Shown: positions 1 to 9,607, counted from the stretch's first letter. The stretch: DNA of 64,000 nucleotides from Thermococcus sp. P6 (GCF_002214525.1 NZ_CP015104.1:1240001-1304000), one strand, 5' to 3'. Made by a program: numbers and translations. The notes: generated by a model from the letters alone, not told the origin.

Positions 1-102
1 TTTCAGCCCCCTGAGTTCGGCGGTTGCAACGTTCTCCCCTACCGATCCGGCCCCATCCGAGTGGGTCGAGTGCGTGTGCACATCGTGGGGAAACTCGAGC
101 AT
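1..102 (-). CDS. PHP-domain metal-dependent phosphoesterase, N-terminus only (cut by window edge)
   Basis: The minus strand encodes 34 residues that start MLEFPHDVHTHSTHSDG and run off the left edge. The HTH and later H/D residues are the first metal-binding motif of the PHP (polymerase and histidinol phosphatase) superfamily. Most likely it is a free-standing PHP phosphoesterase, but the exact substrate cannot be told from the N-terminus. A TATA-like run on the minus strand (122-131) is centred about 25 bases upstream of the ATG, so the mRNA is probably leaderless. The gene is divergent from the methylmalonyl-CoA cluster and the two share the 109-base gap. Confidence 0.75.
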   Translation of the reverse strand, partial: MLEFPHDVHTHSTHSDGAGSVGENVATAELRGLK

Positions 103-180
103 AATAACCCTTCTCCCGGGTCTTAAAAAACCTTCTGGACAAAATATCCAAGGTAAAGCCCTGCCTTGAACTTTGACAAC

Positions 181-189
181 ATTTAAATA
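181..189 (+). promoter_or_regulatory. TATA box for the methylmalonyl-CoA operon
   Basis: ATTTAAATA sits about 35 bases before the chosen ATG at 221. This predicts a transcription start near 208-212 and a short leader that carries the GGTGAT ribosome site at 211-216. The three genes that follow have no other plausible promoter and should be one transcript. Confidence 0.55.
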
Positions 190-220
190 AGATGGCGGGG
201 AAGGGTCATCGGTGATGGAA

Positions 221-649
221 ATGGTCGAGCGCTCAAGGGTTAGGGTTCTCGTTGCAAAGCCCGGTCTGGACGGTCACGACAGGGGAGCGAAGGTCATTGC
301 AAGGGCCCTTCGTGACGCGGGGTTTGAGGTTATCTACACCGGCATAAGACAGACGCCCGAGCAGATAGTTGAGAGCGTCGTTCAGGAGGACGTTGACGTT
401 CTCGGGATAAGCATCCTTTCGGGGGCCCACATGGTCCTGATTCCGAAGATCCTGAGGCTTCTTGAGGAGCGCGGTTTGAAGCCCAACGAGGACGTTCTCG
501 TCATAGCGGGGGGGATAATACCGCCCGACGATGCGGAGAAGCTCGAGGAGATGGGCGTTGCAAAGGTTTTCGGCCCGGGAAGTCCGATATCCGAAATCAT
601 AGCCTTCATAGATGAGAACGTTCCAAAGCTGAAGAAGTTCTCCGCATGA
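221..649 (+). CDS. methylmalonyl-CoA mutase, small (cobalamin-binding) subunit
   Basis: The 142-residue protein is a stand-alone B12-binding domain. DGHDRG at residues 17-22 is the DxHxxG motif whose histidine replaces the dimethylbenzimidazole ligand of cobalamin. S-I-L at 64-66 and the later AGG segment complete the fold. With a separate large catalytic subunit, not in this window, it would interconvert succinyl-CoA and (R)-methylmalonyl-CoA. I chose ATG 221 because GGTGAT (211-216) lies 4 bases upstream; GTG 212 and ATG 215 are in frame but would overlap that site. It heads an operon with MeaB and the epimerase, which fits the assignment. Confidence 0.9.
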   Translation: MVERSRVRVLVAKPGLDGHDRGAKVIARALRDAGFEVIYTGIRQTPEQIVESVVQEDVDVLGISILSGAHMVLIPKILRLLEERGLKPNEDVLVIAGGIIPPDDAEKLEEMGVAKVFGPGSPISEIIAFIDENVPKLKKFSA

Positions 650-687
650 TTTATAACTTTTCTGGATAATTCATCCAAGTGATGGAC

Positions 688-1647
688 ATGATAAAAGAAC
701 TCGTGGAACGCATGCTTTCCGGCGACAGAAGGGCCGCTGCAAGGCTCATAACCCTCGTTGAGAACGACGAGGAGAAGGCCCGGGAGATAGTGGGTCTTAT
801 CTACCCCTACACGGGGAAGGCCTACGTGATCGGCGTAACCGGGCCACCGGGAGCCGGTAAATCGACGCTCCTCGACAAGCTCATAAAGGTGGCCCGGGAA
901 GAGGGTAAGGTCGTGGGAGTGATAGCCATAGACCCGACGTCGCCCTTCACCGGCGGTGCGCTCCTCGGCGACAGGATAAGGATGCAGAGGCATTCAACCG
1001 ATCCCGGGGTCTTCATAAGGAGCATGGCCACCCGCGGTTCCCTCGGCGGTCTCGCCAAGGCCACGAACGATGCCATAAAGGTGCTCGATGCCTACGGCTG
1101 CGACGTCATCTTCGTTGAGACGGTTGGAGTCGGGCAGGTTGAGGTGGACATCGTTAAAACCGCCGACACGGTGCTTCTCGTTACCGTCCCCGGACTCGGG
1201 GATGATGTGCAGGCGATAAAGGCCGGCCTCATGGAGATAGCCGACGTGTTCGTGATCAACAAGGCCGACAGGGAGGGGGCCGATGCCACCTACTTCGAGC
1301 TGAACCTCATGCTCGACCTTGAGAAGGAACGCTGGGAGAAGCGTGGGTGGAGGCCGCCCGTGGTCGAGACCGTGGCGACGACCATGAAGGGCATCAGGGA
1401 GCTTTGGAGAACGGTACTGGAGCACCGCGATTTCCTTGAGCGGAGCGGCGAGATAGAACGGAAGAGGAAGTTCCGGGCCGAGGAGGAGGTCAGGACGATA
1501 ATTTCGGGCAGGATAGCCCGGATGATAGGCGAAAGGCTCAACGAGGGTGAGCTGGCGGAACTCATAGATAGAATCGTCAGGCGGGAGGTTGACCCGTATT
1601 CTGCCGCGGACGTAGTCCTTGAAAAAACTCTGGGGGTGAAGGCATGA
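688..1647 (+). CDS. meaB: methylmalonyl-CoA mutase-associated GTPase (MeaB/ArgK family)
   Basis: This 319-residue G3E GTPase has Walker A GPPGAGKS at about residues 52-59, the switch region ETVGVGQ, and the base-recognition motif NKAD. MeaB proteins guard methylmalonyl-CoA mutase: they gate cofactor loading and protect the enzyme from inactivation. ArgK is an old misannotation of the family. The gene lies between the mutase small subunit and the epimerase and overlaps the epimerase start by 4 bases (ATGA), so translation is coupled. ATG 688 was chosen because GTGAT at 679-683 then serves as the ribosome site; GTG 679 and ATG 682 are the in-frame alternatives. Confidence 0.92.
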   Translation: MIKELVERMLSGDRRAAARLITLVENDEEKAREIVGLIYPYTGKAYVIGVTGPPGAGKSTLLDKLIKVAREEGKVVGVIAIDPTSPFTGGALLGDRIRMQRHSTDPGVFIRSMATRGSLGGLAKATNDAIKVLDAYGCDVIFVETVGVGQVEVDIVKTADTVLLVTVPGLGDDVQAIKAGLMEIADVFVINKADREGADATYFELNLMLDLEKERWEKRGWRPPVVETVATTMKGIRELWRTVLEHRDFLERSGEIERKRKFRAEEEVRTIISGRIARMIGERLNEGELAELIDRIVRREVDPYSAADVVLEKTLGVKA

Positions 1648-2045
1648 TAGGAAGGATAGACCACGTTGGTATAGCCGTTAAGAACCTTGAAGAGGCCATC
1701 AGGGTCTGGGAGGGCCTCGGTCTCAAGGTGGAGGAGATTGAAGAGGTGCCGGATCAGAAGGTCAGAACGGCGGTGATACACGTCGGGGAGAGCAGGATAG
1801 AGCTCCTCGAGGGAACCTCGGAGGACTCGCCCATCTCGAAGTTCATAGCGAAGAGGGGCGAGGGCATACACCACATAGCCCTTGGCGTCGATAACATCGA
1901 GGAGCACCTCAGGAAGCTTAAGGAGGCCGGCTACCGCCTCATAGACGAGAAACCGCGCGTGGGGGCCGGCGGAGCAAAGATAGCATTCGTCCACCCGAAG
2001 TCGGTCACCGGAGTTCTCCTCGAACTCTGCGAAAGGGAGGAATGA
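1644..2045 (+). CDS. mce: methylmalonyl-CoA epimerase
   Basis: This 133-residue vicinal-oxygen-chelate protein converts (S)- to (R)-methylmalonyl-CoA. It begins with the family pattern RIDHVGIAV, where His7 is a metal ligand. His76/77 in GIHHIALGV and Glu127 in VLLELCE complete the metal site. The length is typical for archaeal epimerases. The start codon overlaps the MeaB stop, so it is the last gene of the three-gene methylmalonyl-CoA module. Together the genes would link succinyl-CoA to propionyl-type acyl-CoA metabolism. Confidence 0.93.
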   Translation: MIGRIDHVGIAVKNLEEAIRVWEGLGLKVEEIEEVPDQKVRTAVIHVGESRIELLEGTSEDSPISKFIAKRGEGIHHIALGVDNIEEHLRKLKEAGYRLIDEKPRVGAGGAKIAFVHPKSVTGVLLELCEREE

Positions 2046-2109
2046 AGTTCTGCCCGGGTATTTTTCCTTTTCTCTTCGTGATCAGATTTTCCGCAAACAT
2101 ACCGTAATA

Positions 2110-2118
2110 CTTATATAG
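2110..2118 (+). promoter_or_regulatory. TATA box upstream of the DUF835 gene
   Basis: CTTATATAG in the 144-base gap after the epimerase predicts a start near 2138-2142. That gives an mRNA leader of roughly 50 bases to ATG 2190, with GTGAT just before the start. This gap is otherwise featureless apart from an AT-rich stretch. Confidence 0.5.
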
Positions 2119-2189
2119 ATTGGGGTGGATTAGCCTGATGTATAGACCGAAATGTTACATATCATGACGGGACAGTGAAGTGATGGTCT

Positions 2190-2612
2190 ATGGTGCTCGG
2201 AATGTCATCCCGGCGGGAGAACCCCCGGATCGTTGACTATCACCAGCTCGATGGGCTCGTTAAGAGGAACCCCCACAGGGAGAAGATCCTCGTGACCCGG
2301 AGGCATCCTTCGAAGTTTAACCGGGACAACGTTCGCGTCGTGTGGGTAACCCGGGTCTCCCATCCCGATGCCGTTCCACCGGGCAAACTTCACGTCGTGG
2401 AGCAGATCATCTGGGACCGGCTCAATGAAGGGCCGGCCGATGTGATTTTAGACGCCTTGGAATACCTCATCCTTGAGAACGGCCTCGAATCGACGCTCCG
2501 TTTTGTTGCCAAGTTGAGGGACATGGCCCTCCTGAAGGGCTCGAACTTCTTCGTTACCGTGAGCGACGGGATCGATGATAGGACCCTTAACCTTCTCCGC
2601 AGGATAATCTAA
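2190..2612 (+). CDS. DUF835 family protein
   Basis: The 140-residue soluble protein has no recognisable catalytic motif. Its C-terminal half (VILDALEYLILENGLESTL, then a hydrophobic strand) closely resembles the C-terminal half of the membrane-anchored protein at 23015-23773: both share ALEYLI/GLHYLI, the NG-ESTL-F core and a KG turn. That pattern belongs to DUF835, a family common in Thermococcales and of unknown function. The fold looks RecA/Rossmann-like with alternating strands and helices, but no P-loop is present. It sits alone between the methylmalonyl-CoA operon and smc, with its own promoter. A GTGAT ribosome site precedes ATG 2190. Confidence 0.7.
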   Translation: MVLGMSSRRENPRIVDYHQLDGLVKRNPHREKILVTRRHPSKFNRDNVRVVWVTRVSHPDAVPPGKLHVVEQIIWDRLNEGPADVILDALEYLILENGLESTLRFVAKLRDMALLKGSNFFVTVSDGIDDRTLNLLRRII

Positions 2613-2662
2613 CGGGTAAAGTTATATAACTGAGTTACCTTTCTCATGTTTAGGTGTGGGAC

Positions 2663-5600
2663 ATGCCCTATATCGAGAAGATTGAAATGAAGGGTTTCAA
2701 ATCTTACGGTAATCGGAAGGTCGTAGTTCCCCTCTCACGGGGTTTCACGGCCATAGTGGGTGCCAACGGTTCCGGGAAGAGCAACATTGGTGATGCCGTC
2801 CTCTTCGTTCTCGGCGGTTTGTCGGCGAAGGCCATGCGTGCGAGCAGGATAAGCGACCTGATATTTGCGGGCACGAAGACGGAGGCACCGGCAAAGTACG
2901 CGGAGGTAGCCATGCACTTCAACAACGAGGACCGCGGCTTCCCCCTCGATGAGGATGAGGTTGTCGTAAAGCGCCGCGTTTACCCCGACGGAAGGAGCAA
3001 CTACTGGCTCAACGGCAAGAGGACGAGCAGGAGCAACATACTCGACCTGCTCAGTGCGGCAATGATCTCTCCTGAAGGTTACAACCTCGTCCTTCAGGGG
3101 GACATAACCAAATTCATCAAGATGAGCCCCACCGAGAGGAGGATGATCATAGACGAGATCTCGGGAATAGCCGAGTACGATGCTAAGAAGGAGAAGGCCC
3201 TCAACGAGCTGAAGCAGGCGGAGGAAAACCTTGCCCGGGTTGACCTTCTCATCAGGGAGGTCAAATCCCAGCTGGATAAACTCGAAAAGGAGCGCAACGA
3301 TGCCCTCAGATACCTCGACCTTAAGGAGCGCGTTGAGAAAGCCCGGGTTACCCTTCTCCTCGGCGAAATAAAGAAGCTGAAGTCCCTGATCGAGGAGAGC
3401 AGGACCCGTGATGAGGAGATAGAGGAGGAGATAGGGGGCGCAACCGAACGTCTCAGGGAACTGGCCGGGGAGATAGTGGCCAGAGAAGAGGAACTCAGGG
3501 CCATCGAGAAGGAGCTCGAGGAGAAGGGCGAGGACGGCATCCTTGAGGTTACGAGGGAGATAAGCGAGGTTCAGTCGAACATCGAGGTGGCCGAAAAGAG
3601 GATCGAACTGGCCCGTAACGGGATAAAGGAAGCTCAGGAGAGACTCGAAAAGATCAGGGAGGAGCTGAAGAAGGTTTCGGAGGAGATTGAGAGGGACAGG
3701 AACGCGATCAAACGATGGAACAAGAGACGCGAAAAGCTCAGGGTGGAGATAAAGGAGAAGGAAGTGGCGAGAAACGATCTGGTCGTCAGGCTCGGCGAGA
3801 TAGACAGGAACTTTGCGGTGGCGAGGGAGGAGTTCGACAGGGTCGTCAGCGAGCTCGAAGAGAGCAGGAAGGAGCTCTACATGAGGGAGAGCGATATAAA
3901 AAAGTTCAACGAGGAGATAGAGCGCCTTGAGGGTAAGATCTCGAGCGATAAAGCGAAGAGAATCGCACTGAAGTCCAGAATAGATGAGACCAGAAAAACC
4001 CTTGAGGCCAGACGCTCCGAGCTCGGGGATGTGGATGGTAAGATCCTGAGAATGGAGGAGAGACTGAGGAAGGCCGAGAAGGAGCTCGAGGAGAAATCCA
4101 AAACCCTCAGGAACGTTGAAGAAAAGCTTTCAAAGGCCCGTGAGGAGCTGATAAAAGCCGAGGCCCGGGGAGAGACCCTTCGCAACAGGGCCCTTGAGTT
4201 CCTCAGGGGGGAGAACATACCCGGTCTCTACGGGGCCCTCGGGGAACTGATACGGGTGGACGAGAACTACGCACTGGCCGTTGAGGTTGCCCTTGGCGGG
4301 AACTACGGCAACGTCGTGGTGGAGGACGACAGGGTAGCCGAGAGGGCCATCAGGTTACTGAAGGAGAAGAAGCTCGGGAGGCTGACCTTCCTTCCCCTCA
4401 ACAGGATAAAGCCCCGCTCGATGCGTGAGAAACCTCCCCTCGGGATTCCGGCCATGGAAGTCGTGGAGTACGATCCGCACTTTAAGAAGGCCGTTGAATA
4501 CGCCCTCGGGGATACGTTGATCGTCAGGGACATGGAGGAGGCGAGGACCGTCGGAATAGGGAAGGTTCGTATGGTAACTCTGGACGGTGAGCTCCTCGAG
4601 AGGAGCGGGGCCATAACGGGCGGCCACTACAGGCCGAGGGGAAGGCTCGGTGTTAACGTTGAGGAGATAAGGAAGAGCGTTAAGGCGCTGGAGGCCGAGA
4701 AGGAGGCGCTGGAATCCGCGGTTAACTCCCTCAGGGTGGAGATCAACGGGCTCAGAAACGAGCTCTTCAACCTTCGCATGAAGAAAAGCGAGCTGAGCAA
4801 GGACCTTCAGGTTGTTCAAAAGGAGATCGAACGTCTTCTCGCCGAGGATAGGTCCCTGAAGGAGAGCATAGAGGAGGGCGAGAAGGCCGTTGAACTGCTG
4901 AAAGGAAAGATCCACGAGGCCAGAGGGGATATGGCGAAGCTCCGTGGGAGGATAGAGAGGCTTGAGAAGAAGAGGGACAAGCTCAGGAAAGCCCTCGAGA
5001 ACCCCGAGGCGAGGGAGCTTAACAGGAAGATACGGGAGATGGATGCGGAGATAGGCAGGCTCAGGGAGGAACTCAGCAAGGTGGAGAGCAAGCTCGAGGG
5101 CCTCGATGCGAGGATCAACGAGGAACTGCTTCCAAGGAAGGCCGATCTGGAGGAGGAGATAGCCGGGCTGGTGAACAGGATAAACGCCCTCAGGGCCAAT
5201 ATAGCTGAGAACGAGAAGGCCATTGAGGGGTTCAAAGAACGGCTGGAGGAATTGAGGAAAGCCGAGAGGAGCGTTAAGGAGGAGTTGAAGGAGCTCCGCG
5301 AGAGACGGGAGAGGATCAGGGAGGAGATAACGAACCTTCGCTCTGAGAAGGAGGAGCTGAGCTCGAGGGTTCAGGAGCTGCGTATCGAGGCCAACACCCT
5401 CAGGATAAAGCTCGTCCAGTACGAGGCCACCCTGAAGGAGCGTGAGGAAGAGCTGAAGCACCACGATGCCGGGGTAATAAAGAGCATCAGGGAGATTCCG
5501 CTGGACCTCGATTCTCTGAGGAAGGAGATAGAGGAGATGGAAGAGGAGATACGTTCCCTTGAGCCCGTTAACATGAAGGCCATAGAGGACTTCGAGGTCG

Positions 5601-6226
5601 TTGAGAGAAGGTACCTCGAGCTAAAGAGCAGGAGGGAACAGGTTCTCGCGGAGAAGGAGAGCATAGAGGAGTTCATCGAGGAGATAGAGGGACAGAAGAG
5701 GAACGTTTTCATGCAGACGCTCAGGGAGATAGCCCGGAACTTCTCGGAGCTCTTTTCGAAGCTCTCCCCGGGAGGAAGTGCCCGGCTCATCCTCGAGAAC
5801 CCTGAGGATCCCTTCTCGGGAGGACTTGACATCGAGGCCAAGCCGGCCGGCAAGGACGTCAAGAGGATAGAGGCCATGAGCGGAGGTGAGAAGGCCCTAA
5901 CGGCCCTCGCCTTCGTCTTCGCCATACAGCACTACAAACCGGCCCCCTTCTACCTCTTCGACGAGATAGATGCCCATCTCGACGATGCCAACGTCAAGCG
6001 CGTCGCCGACCTGATAAAGGAGGCATCCCGGGAGAGCCAGTTCATCGTGATAACCCTGAGGGACGTTATGATGGCCAACGCGGATAAGATAATCGGGGTC
6101 AGCATGAGGAATGGCGTCTCCAGGGTTGTTTCCCTGAGCCTTGAGAAGGCGATGGAGATCCTCGAGGAGGCACGGAAGAGGAGTGAGGCCGAGCATAACG
6201 AGATGTTCGGCCATGTAAGTGGCTGA
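2663..6226 (+). CDS. smc: chromosome segregation protein SMC
   Basis: The 1187-residue protein has the full SMC layout. Walker A GANGSGKS is at residues 33-40, followed by the first long coiled coil. A hinge region falls around residues 510-670 (it includes PGLYGALGELI and the GAITGG segment). The returning coiled coil leads to the C-terminal head with signature MSGGEKAL (about 1071) and Walker B LFDEIDAHLDD (about 1097). It forms the ATP-driven ring of archaeal condensin. ATG 2663 follows AGGTG at 2652-2656; GTG 2654 is inside that site. The next gene is scpA, its kleisin partner, 13 bases downstream, so the complex is made from one transcript. Confidence 0.96.
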   Translation: MPYIEKIEMKGFKSYGNRKVVVPLSRGFTAIVGANGSGKSNIGDAVLFVLGGLSAKAMRASRISDLIFAGTKTEAPAKYAEVAMHFNNEDRGFPLDEDEVVVKRRVYPDGRSNYWLNGKRTSRSNILDLLSAAMISPEGYNLVLQGDITKFIKMSPTERRMIIDEISGIAEYDAKKEKALNELKQAEENLARVDLLIREVKSQLDKLEKERNDALRYLDLKERVEKARVTLLLGEIKKLKSLIEESRTRDEEIEEEIGGATERLRELAGEIVAREEELRAIEKELEEKGEDGILEVTREISEVQSNIEVAEKRIELARNGIKEAQERLEKIREELKKVSEEIERDRNAIKRWNKRREKLRVEIKEKEVARNDLVVRLGEIDRNFAVAREEFDRVVSELEESRKELYMRESDIKKFNEEIERLEGKISSDKAKRIALKSRIDETRKTLEARRSELGDVDGKILRMEERLRKAEKELEEKSKTLRNVEEKLSKAREELIKAEARGETLRNRALEFLRGENIPGLYGALGELIRVDENYALAVEVALGGNYGNVVVEDDRVAERAIRLLKEKKLGRLTFLPLNRIKPRSMREKPPLGIPAMEVVEYDPHFKKAVEYALGDTLIVRDMEEARTVGIGKVRMVTLDGELLERSGAITGGHYRPRGRLGVNVEEIRKSVKALEAEKEALESAVNSLRVEINGLRNELFNLRMKKSELSKDLQVVQKEIERLLAEDRSLKESIEEGEKAVELLKGKIHEARGDMAKLRGRIERLEKKRDKLRKALENPEARELNRKIREMDAEIGRLREELSKVESKLEGLDARINEELLPRKADLEEEIAGLVNRINALRANIAENEKAIEGFKERLEELRKAERSVKEELKELRERRERIREEITNLRSEKEELSSRVQELRIEANTLRIKLVQYEATLKEREEELKHHDAGVIKSIREIPLDLDSLRKEIEEMEEEIRSLEPVNMKAIEDFEVVERRYLELKSRREQVLAEKESIEEFIEEIEGQKRNVFMQTLREIARNFSELFSKLSPGGSARLILENPEDPFSGGLDIEAKPAGKDVKRIEAMSGGEKALTALAFVFAIQHYKPAPFYLFDEIDAHLDDANVKRVADLIKEASRESQFIVITLRDVMMANADKIIGVSMRNGVSRVVSLSLEKAMEILEEARKRSEAEHNEMFGHVSG

Positions 6227-6239
6227 GAGGGTGAGCCCG

Positions 6240-6914
6240 ATGGAATCGCGCAGTGAGGAGGGCGTAACGCCCGTTGACATCCTCCTTCAGCTGGTTAAGA
6301 TGGGCAGGGTGGACCCGTGGAACATAGACATAGTTGATCTGACCGAGAAGTACCTCGAGAGGCTAAGGGAGATGAAGGAACTCGACCTCAGGGTCTCGGC
6401 GAGGGCCATTTTGGCCGCTTCCATCCTCGTCAGGATGAAGAGTGAAGCCCTGCTCCAGGACGACCTGGAGGGGGAAGAAGAGGACGATGGGGAGGAGAGG
6501 CTTAGGATCGAGGTGGAGCCTTTAGCTCCCCCACTCAGGAGGGTGAAACGCCACTACACCTTCGACGACCTTTTGGATGCCCTGATGGACGCCCTCGAGG
6601 ATGCGGAAAAGAGGAAGCCCCGGAGGAAGAAGAGGGTCGAGATAGAGGAGCAGGTTTTCGTCGTCGAGGACTTCCGCGTTGACATAGAGAAGCACGTTTA
6701 CAGACTCCATAACTTAGTACTGGAGATGTACAGGGAAAGCGGGAAGGCCATAAGTTTCTGGGACCTCGTATTCGATCCAAAGCCAAAGGTCGTGGCCAGA
6801 ACCTTCCTCTATCTGCTGTTCCTCTCGAACATGGGCAGGGTTGACCTGATTCAGGAGGAGCCCTTCGGTGACATACTCATAGTCCCCCTCGATCCTTCGG
6901 TTAAGGCGGAATAG
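6240..6914 (+). CDS. scpA: segregation and condensation protein A (kleisin)
   Basis: The 224-residue kleisin bridges the SMC heads. Its N-terminus (VDILLQLVKMGRVDPWNIDI) is the classic ScpA N-terminal pattern that contacts the SMC neck. The C-terminal 60 residues form a winged helix (SFWDLVFDPKP... FLYLLFLSNMGRVDL). The middle is acidic and likely disordered. I start at ATG 6240, 5 bases after a GAGGGTGA ribosome site; the GTG at 6219 is in frame but overlaps the end of smc. Linkage smc-scpA-hef puts chromosome organisation next to fork repair. Confidence 0.92.
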   Translation: MESRSEEGVTPVDILLQLVKMGRVDPWNIDIVDLTEKYLERLREMKELDLRVSARAILAASILVRMKSEALLQDDLEGEEEDDGEERLRIEVEPLAPPLRRVKRHYTFDDLLDALMDALEDAEKRKPRRKKRVEIEEQVFVVEDFRVDIEKHVYRLHNLVLEMYRESGKAISFWDLVFDPKPKVVARTFLYLLFLSNMGRVDLIQEEPFGDILIVPLDPSVKAE

Positions 6915-6935
6915 CCCGGAACAGGGGAGTGGACC

Positions 6936-9281
6936 ATGTACCTTCGCCGCGATCTGATCGAGCCACGCGTTTATCAGGAAGTTATTTACACCCGGTGCAA
7001 GGAGACAAACTGCCTGGTGGTCCTGCCGACGGGTCTGGGTAAAACGCTCGTGGCCATGATGATAGCCGACTACCGCCTCTCGAAGTACGGCGGAAAGGTC
7101 CTGATGCTCGCCCCCACGAAACCCCTCGCCCTGCAGCACGCGGAGAGCTTCAGGCGGTTCTTCGACCTTCCGCCGGAGAGGATAAACGTGCTCACCGGAG
7201 AGCTCCCGCCCGAAAGGAGGGCCGAACTGTGGAGGAAGAGCACCGTCATAACGGCCACGCCCCAGACGGTTGAGAACGATATCTTGAGGGGGGGCATCTC
7301 CCTCGAAGACGTTGTTCTGCTGGTTTTCGATGAGGCCCACAGGGCCGTGGGGAACTATTCCTACGTTTTCATAGGCAGGGAGTACCTGAAAACCGCCGCG
7401 AATCCCCTCGTGCTCGGCCTCACCGCTTCCCCCGGAAGCGACGAGGAGCGGATACGCGAGATAATCAAGAACCTCGGGATAGAGAGGATCGAGGTGAGAA
7501 CCGAGAGGTCGCCGGACGTGAAACCCTACGTTCAAAGGATAGCCCTCGAGTGGGTGAAGGTGGAACTTCCCGGTATCTACAGGGAGGTTCGCTCTCTCCT
7601 GAGGGAGATGCTGAAGGAGAGCCTCAAACCCCTCGCAAAGTTCAACCTCGTGTCAACCTACTCGCCGGATATCTCAAAGAGGGAGGTACTTCAGGCGGGT
7701 TCGAAGATAAGCCGGGAGATTGCGGAGGGCAACTACTCGATGGGGAAGCTGAGGCTCTATCAGGCCAAAGCGGTGAAGCTTCAGCACGCCATAGAGCTCC
7801 TCGAGACGCAGGGACTGACGGCCCTGAGGGCCTACATCCGAAAGCTCAGAGAGGACAAAAGGACGAAGTCGAACAGGGAGCTCATGGAAGACCCCCGCAT
7901 GAGGAAGGTGGTGTACCTTCTCATAAGAGCTAAGGAACTCGGGCTGGACCATCCCAAGATGGAGAAACTCAGGGAGCTCGTCAGGGGCCAGCTTGAGGAG
8001 AAGCCCGGCTCCAGAATAATCGTCTTCACCAACTACCGCGATACGGGTATGAAGATCGTTGAGCTTCTTCGCGGGGAGGGAATAAGCGTCGAACGCTTCA
8101 TAGGGCAGGCGAGCAGGAAGGAGGATAAGGGAATGACCCAGAGACAGCAGAAAGAGACTCTGGAGCGTTTTTCCCGCGGGGAGTTCAACGTTCTCGTGGC
8201 CACCAGCGTTGGCGAGGAGGGGCTCGACGTTCCGGAGGTCGATCTCGTCGTCTTCTACGAACCCGTACCTTCGGCCATAAGGAGCATACAGAGGCGCGGG
8301 AGGACGGGCAGGCACAGGCCCGGCAGGGTGGTCGTGCTGATGGCGAAGGGAACGAGGGATGAGGCCTACTACTGGAGCTCCCGGAGGAAGGAGAGGGGAA
8401 TGTTCGAGGCGATAAGAAAGCTCGCGAAGGAGCTTGAGAAGGCCCATAAAACGGAAAAGATGGAGGCCGTCGGGATGTCCCAAAGGGGAAGGATAACCCC
8501 GCTTGATGAGTTCCTCACCTTGAAGGGGAAAACCGGGGAGGAAACTGAGGAAAAACCCGATTCGCCCGAAAAATCTGACGAAGAACCGGAAAAAGCCCTT
8601 TTCGTGAAGAAACCCGGGAAGATCCTGATCTACGTTGACAGCCGTGAGCTAAGGAGCGGCGTGCCAAAGCACCTGAGGGAACTCGGGGCGGAGGTGGTGG
8701 TCAGGACCCTCGACGTTGCGGATTATGTTGTCAGCGAGGACGTCGGGATAGAGAGGAAGGGTGCCGGCGACTTCATACAGTCCATCATCGACGGCAGGCT
8801 CTTCGAGCAGGTTGAAAGGCTAAAAAGGGCCTACGAAAAGCCCCTGATAATCGTGGAAGGAGAGCTCTACGGCGTAAGAAACGTCCACCCCAACGCCATC
8901 AGGGGCGCCATGGCCGCTCTGGCCATCGACTGGGGCGTTCCGCTGCTCTTCTCCTCTGGGGTGGAGGAAACCGCCCAGTTCGTATACCTCATAGCAAGGC
9001 GCGAGCAGGAGGAGAGGAAGAGGGAGGTCAGACTCAGGAGTGAGAAGAAGACCCTCAGTCTCGCCGAGAGGCAGAGGCTTATAGTCGAGGGGCTTCCCAG
9101 CGTCTCGGCCACGCTCGCCAGAAGACTCCTCAGGCACTTCGGGAACGTGGAGAGAATCTTCACCGCAACGGAGGAGGAGCTCAGAGAGGTCGAGGGCATC
9201 GGTCCCAAGAAGGCGAGGGAGATAAGAAGGGTCATAACCGCCCCCTACGTTGAGGAGGGTGACCAAGGGGATATTACCTGA
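6936..9281 (+). CDS. hef: Hef, XPF/FANCM-family helicase-nuclease
   Basis: This 781-residue two-part enzyme acts on stalled replication forks. The N-terminal superfamily 2 helicase shows PTGLGKT (31-37), DEAH (about 132) and a QRRGRTGR motif VI. An acidic, lysine-rich linker (about 530-560) leads to the XPF nuclease with GIERKGAGDF (about 602-611; catalytic ERKxxxD). A tandem helix-hairpin-helix region follows (GLPSVSATLARRLL, VEGIGPKKAREI). All motifs look intact and there is no intein. It follows scpA by 21 bases and is probably in the same operon. Confidence 0.95.
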   Translation: MYLRRDLIEPRVYQEVIYTRCKETNCLVVLPTGLGKTLVAMMIADYRLSKYGGKVLMLAPTKPLALQHAESFRRFFDLPPERINVLTGELPPERRAELWRKSTVITATPQTVENDILRGGISLEDVVLLVFDEAHRAVGNYSYVFIGREYLKTAANPLVLGLTASPGSDEERIREIIKNLGIERIEVRTERSPDVKPYVQRIALEWVKVELPGIYREVRSLLREMLKESLKPLAKFNLVSTYSPDISKREVLQAGSKISREIAEGNYSMGKLRLYQAKAVKLQHAIELLETQGLTALRAYIRKLREDKRTKSNRELMEDPRMRKVVYLLIRAKELGLDHPKMEKLRELVRGQLEEKPGSRIIVFTNYRDTGMKIVELLRGEGISVERFIGQASRKEDKGMTQRQQKETLERFSRGEFNVLVATSVGEEGLDVPEVDLVVFYEPVPSAIRSIQRRGRTGRHRPGRVVVLMAKGTRDEAYYWSSRRKERGMFEAIRKLAKELEKAHKTEKMEAVGMSQRGRITPLDEFLTLKGKTGEETEEKPDSPEKSDEEPEKALFVKKPGKILIYVDSRELRSGVPKHLRELGAEVVVRTLDVADYVVSEDVGIERKGAGDFIQSIIDGRLFEQVERLKRAYEKPLIIVEGELYGVRNVHPNAIRGAMAALAIDWGVPLLFSSGVEETAQFVYLIARREQEERKREVRLRSEKKTLSLAERQRLIVEGLPSVSATLARRLLRHFGNVERIFTATEEELREVEGIGPKKAREIRRVITAPYVEEGDQGDIT

Positions 9282-9327
9282 GGGAATATGGGGTGTTGAG
9301 TCCAATAATCCGCGCTCATGAAAAAGG

Positions 9328-9336
9328 TTATATAAG
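9328..9336 (+). promoter_or_regulatory. TATA box
   Basis: TTATATAAG lies about 36 bases before ATG 9368 and predicts a start near 9357. A GGTGAT ribosome site follows at 9359-9364. Confidence 0.55.
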
Positions 9337-9367
9337 TCTTTTTTCATAGAATAGAGTGGTGATAGGT

Positions 9368-9607
9368 ATGCAAATCGTTGAACTCGACATTAAGTTGCCC
9401 TATGAGAACAGAGGGCAGGTATTAAGCCGTATCTATGAGAAGGTCAGGGGCAGGATAAGGGACCTCCACTTCTTTCCTCCGACCGCCGAGGGCCTCAGCG
9501 AGATAAGGATGGAGGTCCTTGAAGAGGACACCTCGAGGCTCCTATCAGAGCTCAGTAAGGTAATCAAAAACGGTAGGGTGACCCTGAGGGTCCTCTCGGA
9601 GGTTTAA
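9368..9607 (+). CDS. small conserved protein, function unknown
   Basis: The 79-residue protein begins MQIVELDIKLPYENRGQVLS. It predicts as a compact alpha/beta fold (strand, helix, strand, strand, helix, strand) that resembles an ACT- or ferredoxin-like domain. No catalytic residues stand out. A strong TATA box and an ideal GGTGAT site support expression. Its stop codon overlaps the stop of the convergent GGGP synthase gene by 4 bases. I cannot name a function. Confidence 0.7.
   Translation: MQIVELDIKLPYENRGQVLSRIYEKVRGRIRDLHFFPPTAEGLSEIRMEVLEEDTSRLLSELSKVIKNGRVTLRVLSEV

Noticed and set aside
4355-5464. 369-codon minus-strand open frame rich in Leu/Pro
   Set aside because: It mirrors the SMC coiled coil; its composition is the expected antisense of Glu/Lys/Arg-rich codons.
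6936-9281. intein in Hef
   Set aside because: Helicase and nuclease motifs are contiguous and the length is normal.
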